A program made the translations under genes and the position numbers. Of a DNA stretch of 64,000 nt, positions 59,172 through 64,000 are shown one piece after another. The stretch lies in assembly GCA_029834535.1 (NCBI GenBank), contig JAQMWT010000317.1, positions 372,001-436,000 on the forward strand, written 5' to 3'. Below the pieces are notes generated by a model that ran no database searches, was not told the origin of the DNA, and saw only the letters and a list, made by a program, of their open reading frames with translations. Each line of letters begins with the position of its first letter. Position 1 is the first letter of the stretch. Source of the DNA: Chrysophaeum taylorii (taxonomy: Eukaryota > Sar > Pelagophyceae > Pelagomonadales > Pelagomonadaceae).

Positions 59172-59787
59172 GAAATAGACTACATATCGTTGTTGTTGTT
59201 TTTTTCGACTTTTTTTCAGAGTCGTTGGACAGCTTGCCGCGGGCAGTTTCAGGCACGCAGACTCGTGACGGGCGGTGCACCATGGCGACGGCCGTGCGCC
59301 GGGTTCTACGATCGTGCTAAGCCGAGGCGAGATCTATGCGTGCTTTCGATTCCAGCGCGCACATATCGAGGGTCTCGTGCGCGAGTTGGGAGTTCCTGAC
59401 GAGGTTCGCGCGTCACCTTTAAGTGGTCGTTCGGCTTGATCGTGCGATACTTCCCGTACATCGACTTCGAGAAGCATAGGTAATAAGCGACCGGTCGCCA
59501 TCTATACTACGTATAAGGCCGCGACAAACATGTAGTATGCAAAATGCACTTTCTAAGTTTTATTATTATAAGCGACTCGAGAGAGATCTCGAGAATCTTT
59601 TCACCCATCGCGGGCGGCCGGAGAGGAGGAAGTGTAAAAGCAACAAGTCGCGCGTCTCTTTTTCGCAGCAGCAGGTGGTCGCAACCGTCCGTCATAGGGT
59701 TGGTTTTTTGGTGAGATCGGAAGGCACAATGCATCGATCGGAAGGTAGAATACACGTAGTAGTAAAGTAGGAGCCGCGACATCATTA
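59172..59787. other. Interval with PIF/Harbinger transposase remnant
   Basis: The region between the hAT element and the 3' end of the ISWI gene. Bases 59172-59179 are the right hAT target duplication. Two transposase pieces lie at 59327-59484 (see separate entry). After 59490 I see no gene. An AT-rich patch lies at 59550-59570. Confidence 0.4.
59327..59484 (+). pseudogene. PIF/Harbinger transposase remnant
   Basis: Two short pieces in different frames. The first reads CFRFQRAHIEGLVRELGVPDE (shown here split: CFRFQRAHIEG, LVRELGVPDE) and resembles the region before the DDE core in Harbinger-type transposases of protists. The second reads KWSFGLIVRYFPYIDFEK and resembles the late FxFVDFKKN segment near their C terminus. 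The catalytic core between them is missing, so this is an internally deleted copy. Ends and target duplication (usually 3 bp) were not found. Confidence 0.45.
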
Positions 59788-62700
59788 TCAGAGGTCCATG
59801 TCGTCGTCGTCGTCGTCGTCGTCGCCGCGCGACATGGGCGGGCCCGGCGGGAGGACCCCCCGAGACGAGGCGTCGTTAAGGAGATCGTCGTCGTCGTCGT
59901 CGTCGCCGTACTCGTCCTCCGGCGCGTCGTCGTCGTCGTCGGCGGCGAGCATTTCCTCCTCCTCCGCGGCAGTGAGGGGCGCGGTCGGGCCCATCATCAT
60001 CATAGTTGGGGACTGGCGTTGCTTTTTGGCGGCGGGCGAACGTCCATCCTTGGCACCTTCGGTCTTGACGGGTCGCTTTCGGGCCGACGAGGAGGACTTT
60101 TTTTTCGAGGTCGAACCGGGGTCCGATCCGTTGCTGTTGTTGTTGGGGGACTTGGAGGCGACGGCGGCGGCCTTGGCGCCGAGGTCCTCGTTTTCCTTCT
60201 CGACGAGGCGGATGAGGAGATCGGCTCGGCGCGAAAGTTCCGTACCCGACCTGGATTTGAAGAACCAGTCGAAGTTAAACTGCCAGGCGTTGCGGATCTC
60301 GACGCGGATGCGCTCCCAGTTACCGTAGCCGTACTGGTGCATCATGTTGATGAGGAAGGCGTCCTCCTCCTCGGTCCAGACCTTGCCTCTCGACGCGCCG
60401 TACTGGAGCGGGAGACACTGCCACGGTTTGTCGTGGCGCGCGACCTTGGCCGCGAGCGCGTCGCGGATTTCCTTGGCGCGCTGGAGTCGCTTTTCCCCCT
60501 TTTCGATCTTGTCGATGAGGCGGTCGGCGTCGGCGAGTTCCTTGTAACGACGCCAGAAGACCGAGTGATAGCGCTTGACGTCCTCGACCGTCTTGCCCGT
60601 CTCGCGCGCCGTCTCGATAGCGACGTTGTCGACGTCGTCTCGACCGCGACGCTCGGTAACGGCCAAAAAGACGCGGAGGTCCTTTTTGGTCCACTCGCCG
60701 AACCCTTCGCTCAGGAGCTCGTCCTTGCGGCGCTGCTCGTCGGGCGCCAGGTCGAAGTCTGTCTCGAGCGTCGCCTCGAGCTCGTCGGCGCGCTGCGCCG
60801 CCTCGCCCGTGCCCTTGCGCAACTCCTTGATGATCTGGATGGTTTCGTTTTTTTTGGCGAGCAACTCGTCCTCCTTGAAACACAGGCGCTCGAGTTCCGT
60901 TTTGTTGAAGAACTGGAAATCGTGCATCGCCGGCCCCTTGCGCTTCTTCTCGAGCGGGTGCTTGGGGGCCGGTTTGGGGTCGCCCGGCCGCAACGTTTCG
61001 CGAAAGTACTCGTCGACGTCGTAGTTCCGCTTCCGCTCGCGCTGGGGCAGATTGATCATGAGACCCTTGGACTTGTCGCGGTAATTCTCGCCCTCAAAGT
61101 CGAAGAGCGACCCCGCGGCCTCGTCCGTCGTCGTGAGCGAAAAATTCGCCAGGTTGTGCTGGACGTCGCTCTGGATCTTCGCCTGCTGCTCGTGCGTCCG
61201 GTCCTCGCCGCGCTTCAGGAGCGTTTCGATATCCTCGTCCGAGATGGTCGCTTGCTTCGAGTTGAATATCTCGTCGGCCCCGAACCGCACCATCGACATC
61301 AGATCGTTCTTCGAGAGGGCCGCGTTCTGCTCGGCGAGCCGACCCTGCTGGATGACGGCCGCGTCCAAGAACAACTTGCGGTCCGCGCGTTCGATGATCT
61401 TTTCCTCGACGGTCCCCTCGGTCACGAACCGGAAGACCGTCACCGGCTTGGTCTGGCCGATGCGGTGCGCCCGGTCCATCGCCTGGAGGTCCACCTGAGG
61501 ATTCCAATCCGAGTCGTACAGCACGACGATGTCGGCCGTCGCGAGGTTGATGCCGAGGCCGCCCGCGCGCGTCGAAAGCAAAAACACGAATTTCGGCGAC
61601 CCGGGTCGGTTAAACTCGTCCATCTGCGAATCTCTGTCGTCGCCGTGCGTCGACCCGTCGATCCGGCAGTACGCGTACGCATTTAGCCGCATGTAGTCTT
61701 CCAAAATGTCCAGCATGCGCGTCATCTGCGAAAAGACGAGGACCCGCGACCCCTGAGCTTGGAGCTTGGGGAGCAGCTTGGTCAGCAGCACGAGCTTGCC
61801 CGCGTTCTCCCAGAGGTGCGGCCCGTCCAAATACGGCGGCCCGGGCTCGGCACCTTCGAACAAATACGGATGGTTGCACACCTTGCGGAGCTGCATGAGG
61901 ATGTTGAGGAGCTGGACGCGGTCCGGCCCGCCGAGGCTGTTCAAAGTGTGCGCGTCCTTCGACAAGATCTTCGTGTACCACAACCGCTGCATCTCGGTCA
62001 TCCCGATGTACAACTTGACTTCGCGCTTCGGGGGCAAGTCCTTCTCGACGTCCTTCTTGATGCGCCGGAGCATGAAGGGCCGGAGGACCGTGTGGAGCTT
62101 CTTGACCACGTTCTCCTTGGCGTCCGCGTCGCCGAGCGAAAACCACGACTCGAAATCCGCCTCGGACGCGAAGATGTCCGGCAGCAAAAAGTTCAGCAAC
62201 GCCCACAGCTCGTTGAGGTTGTTTTGAAGGGGCGTCCCGGTGATCAACAGCCGGAACTGCGTCGGGATCAGGCGCACCACTTTGCTCAGCGACGACTTTG
62301 GATTTTTTATCCGGTGCGCCTCGTCGATCAGCAAGTAGTGCCACTGGATCTTGCAGAGCGTCGCCTTTTCCTTCAGCACGCCCTCGTAGCTCGTCACGCA
62401 CACGTCGAACCCCCCCGGCAATATCTGGTCCTTTATCGTCTGTTGCCTCTCCTGCTTGGACCCGAGCAGCTTGACGGGCCGCAGCGTCGGGCACCACTTG
62501 CGTAGCTCGCGGATCCAGTTGTTGCACACCGACTTTGGAACGATGCAGATGTGCGGTCCGCCAAACCCCCGCGACTCCCCCAGATATGCCAGCAACGAGA
62601 TCGACTGCAACGTCTTCCCGAGGCCCATCTCGTCGGCCAAAATTCCGTTAATACCGTTGTCGTGCAGCTTGACCATCCAATTCAACCCCTCGAGCTGATA

Positions 62701-63171
62701 CGGTCTTAACGTCGCGGTGATGCACTTGGGTTGCTGGAGCACCTTGGTCACGCGGAGCTTGGACTGCGCGGTCCGCATCAAATTCGCGTCTTCGGCAGCT
62801 TCCGACAACTTGGTCCGACCACCCTTCTTCTTGGTGCCCGTCGACGCGCCGGACTCCTCCATGAAGTGCGCGAACACTTCGGACTGCGCCATCAGATATG
62901 CCAACCGCTTCTCGCGCTTCTCCGATTCGCTCGTCGGCTTAGATTGCTCCTTCACCTTCTCGAGACGCTCGCGCTGCGCCCGTCGCGCCTCTTCAAACGC
63001 GGCGTCCTTCTTCGTCGTCCCCTTGCTCAGACCACCCTCGCCGAACCCGCCGCCAGGAGGACCCTTCTCCTCCTCGGGATAGTACTCCTCCTCTTCCTCC
63101 TCCGCCTCCTCCTCCTCCTCCTCCATGTCCACGCCGTCCAGCTCGACGTCGCTCTCCTCCCGGGACATCAT
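59788..63171 (-). CDS. ISWI-type chromatin remodeling ATPase
   Basis: A single-exon protein of 1127 residues of the SNF2 family. It slides nucleosomes using ATP. After an acidic N terminus and an AutoN-like region come motif I DEMGLGKT (about 182), the DEAH box LLIDEAHRIKN (about 282), GTPLQNNLNELW, and the helicase C part (VLVFSQMTRMLDILEDY, LSTRAGGLGINLATAD, DRAHRIGQTKPV). The HAND, SANT (KKDLRVFLAVTERRG) and SLIDE (WTEEEDAFLINMMHQYGYGN) domains follow, which define ISWI. The last 130 residues are Lys/Ser/Asp-rich and disordered. All ATPase motifs are intact. The start has two Met codons in a row; the first is used. Confidence 0.97.
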   Translation of the reverse strand: MMSREESDVELDGVDMEEEEEEAEEEEEEYYPEEEKGPPGGGFGEGGLSKGTTKKDAAFEEARRAQRERLEKVKEQSKPTSESEKREKRLAYLMAQSEVFAHFMEESGASTGTKKKGGRTKLSEAAEDANLMRTAQSKLRVTKVLQQPKCITATLRPYQLEGLNWMVKLHDNGINGILADEMGLGKTLQSISLLAYLGESRGFGGPHICIVPKSVCNNWIRELRKWCPTLRPVKLLGSKQERQQTIKDQILPGGFDVCVTSYEGVLKEKATLCKIQWHYLLIDEAHRIKNPKSSLSKVVRLIPTQFRLLITGTPLQNNLNELWALLNFLLPDIFASEADFESWFSLGDADAKENVVKKLHTVLRPFMLRRIKKDVEKDLPPKREVKLYIGMTEMQRLWYTKILSKDAHTLNSLGGPDRVQLLNILMQLRKVCNHPYLFEGAEPGPPYLDGPHLWENAGKLVLLTKLLPKLQAQGSRVLVFSQMTRMLDILEDYMRLNAYAYCRIDGSTHGDDRDSQMDEFNRPGSPKFVFLLSTRAGGLGINLATADIVVLYDSDWNPQVDLQAMDRAHRIGQTKPVTVFRFVTEGTVEEKIIERADRKLFLDAAVIQQGRLAEQNAALSKNDLMSMVRFGADEIFNSKQATISDEDIETLLKRGEDRTHEQQAKIQSDVQHNLANFSLTTTDEAAGSLFDFEGENYRDKSKGLMINLPQRERKRNYDVDEYFRETLRPGDPKPAPKHPLEKKRKGPAMHDFQFFNKTELERLCFKEDELLAKKNETIQIIKELRKGTGEAAQRADELEATLETDFDLAPDEQRRKDELLSEGFGEWTKKDLRVFLAVTERRGRDDVDNVAIETARETGKTVEDVKRYHSVFWRRYKELADADRLIDKIEKGEKRLQRAKEIRDALAAKVARHDKPWQCLPLQYGASRGKVWTEEEDAFLINMMHQYGYGNWERIRVEIRNAWQFNFDWFFKSRSGTELSRRADLLIRLVEKENEDLGAKAAAVASKSPNNNSNGSDPGSTSKKKSSSSARKRPVKTEGAKDGRSPAAKKQRQSPTMMMMGPTAPLTAAEEEEMLAADDDDDAPEDEYGDDDDDDDLLNDASSRGVLPPGPPMSRGDDDDDDDDMDL

Positions 63172-63620
63172 CGGACCTCAAATAAGAAGTCGACGCGCTC
63201 GTCGCGAGACTAATCGTCGTTTACCCTGTGGACCCGACGAAGGTTTAGGATTGGGTGGTTGCTGGGGTCGACTCGACGACGCTTGGGGGCGTCGCGCTCC
63301 GGAGCTGGTCGACTTGACGTCGTCGTGCACCTGCGAGCGTGGTAAATTTATGGTGGAAGAGCGGCGGCTTGAGGAAGGAAGGAAGGAAGGAAGGAAGGAA
63401 GCACGGGCAAGGTGGGTTTTTGTTTAAGCGTCGGCCGTGGTGGATCGGCGGGATGCTCTCCCAACCAAGGCCTCTTCGACAGACTTTCTTCGTTCTTTGG
63501 CAATCTTGCGACGTTCTTCGATAAGTATTTCCCGAGGCCCTTGTCCTTATTCACGTCGACGTATGGTTCGTTTCCGTCGCCGTCACCACGAAGCGCGTAG
63601 TCGGTGTCGTGGGATTGTGG
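63172..63620. promoter_or_regulatory. Probable ISWI promoter region
   Basis: About 450 nt upstream of the ISWI start, with a (GGAA)n microsatellite at 63373-63400. No gene seen on either strand. Confidence 0.35.
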
Positions 63621-64000
63621 TCACTGGGTGTTCGACCAGCGTCGTTGGACGCCCGTCGCGTTCGCGAGAGCAGTCTGCGCCAGGATCCGAGACGCGAGCA
63701 CGTCGCGTCGATGCATCACGTGGCACGACGTGCAGTAGGAAGTGCCGTGTGCCTTCCACGACCCGTGGACGTGCTGCTTCACAAACCCCCCACGAAAACA
63801 GCAGGTCCAGTTGGGCTGGTGTTCGTCGGTGTATGCCGACGAGACGTTGTCGCGCTGGGTGATCTCCTTGGCCACCTGCCTCTCGGGCGCGCTGTCAACG
63901 CCGACTTTGATTGCTTGCTTCGGCCCGAGAAACTTCGCGGCACGGTCGCCGTACCCGAGGATTACCCGCATTCGCAGCGGCGCGACGCGGTTTGCCACGC
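63621..64000 (-). CDS. TnpB/Fanzor-like nuclease C terminus (partial)
   Basis: An open frame entering from beyond the right edge; 126 codons are visible. It reads RVILGYGDRAAKFLG, then AYTDEHQPNWTCCFRGG, and near the end GTSYCTSCHVMHRRDVLAS. In eukaryotic Fanzor proteins and their TnpB relatives the end runs from a GWGDAxF-like strand to a DExRTSxxCxxC turn and a CxxC...xRDxxAaxNI motif, which forms the zinc ribbon and the third RuvC catalytic Asp. The order and spacing agree. Here the first Cys pair is altered, so the ribbon may be degenerate. Such genes travel in DNA transposons and encode RNA-guided nucleases. The N-terminal part is outside the window, so identity is a hypothesis. Confidence 0.45.
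   Translation of the reverse strand, partial: VANRVAPLRMRVILGYGDRAAKFLGPKQAIKVGVDSAPERQVAKEITQRDNVSSAYTDEHQPNWTCCFRGGFVKQHVHGSWKAHGTSYCTSCHVMHRRDVLASRILAQTALANATGVQRRWSNTQ

Noticed and set aside
60019-61686. Plus-strand open frame (555 codons) opposite ISWI
   Set aside because: The ISWI motifs on the minus strand are complete. The antisense frame has biased composition only.

Overview
The window is nuclear DNA from a GC-rich, gene-dense eukaryote, most likely a photosynthetic stramenopile of the pelagophyte type. This rests on inference. The genes are compact, with zero to two introns of about 41-74 nt and GT-AG borders. There are a fused alpha-beta tryptophan synthase with a targeting-like N terminus, a membrane hybrid histidine kinase, ankyrin repeats of the CPWDE...GGHLEVLKWAR type that are common in heterokont algae, and many triplet microsatellites. 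No rRNA, tRNA or CRISPR was found.

Layout. 1-3.7 kb: lower-GC remnant of a Ty1/copia-type LTR retrotransposon with an unexplained ORF beside it. 4.3-9.6 kb (minus strand): U1-70K, an ankyrin-DHYC palmitoyltransferase and a ten-repeat ankyrin protein. 10.36-11.40 kb: Helitron fragment. 12-24.2 kb: tryptophan synthase / WDR18-IPI3 (start codons 32 nt apart), ASF1 / BET1 (54 nt apart), CUE protein / Rab GTPase, then a large PXA-PX sorting nexin. 25-34 kb: a 1251-aa protein with a duplicated winged-helix-like domain, an aminotransferase fused to a 2-hydroxyacid dehydrogenase, and a SET-domain protein. 34.4-39.1 kb: hAT-derived miniature elements, a hybrid histidine kinase gene, and a second Helitron copy sitting inside one hAT element. 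39.6-44.1 kb: a Tudor-like protein, an ankyrin-2OG oxygenase and a hypothetical protein. 44.3-56 kb: PI4-kinase beta, TCF25/RQC1, a Tim17-family protein, a GPR180/TMEM145-like seven-TM protein, a MAPEG protein, RFC3, FKBP, a damaged membrane-protein gene and a lipocalin-like protein. 56.28-59.17 kb: a long hAT transposon with BED finger, terminal inverted repeats and target duplication, followed by a PIF/Harbinger remnant. 59.8-63.2 kb: ISWI remodeler. 63.6-64 kb: a TnpB/Fanzor-like C terminus that runs off the window.

The host genes are mostly housekeeping: chromatin (ASF1, ISWI, SET, RFC3), RNA processing and ribosome biogenesis or quality control (U1-70K, WDR18, TCF25), membrane traffic and lipid signalling (BET1, Rab, sorting nexin, PI4K, DHYC enzyme) and metabolism (tryptophan synthase, aminotransferase-reductase fusion). 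They tend to lie in divergent pairs with 30-220 nt between start codons, which implies shared bidirectional promoters. Transposons fill the intervals between groups. The most unusual items are the aminotransferase-dehydrogenase fusion, an SH2-like segment in the sorting nexin, the Fanzor-like fragment, the nested Helitron-in-hAT insertion and several proteins with unfamiliar domain combinations.
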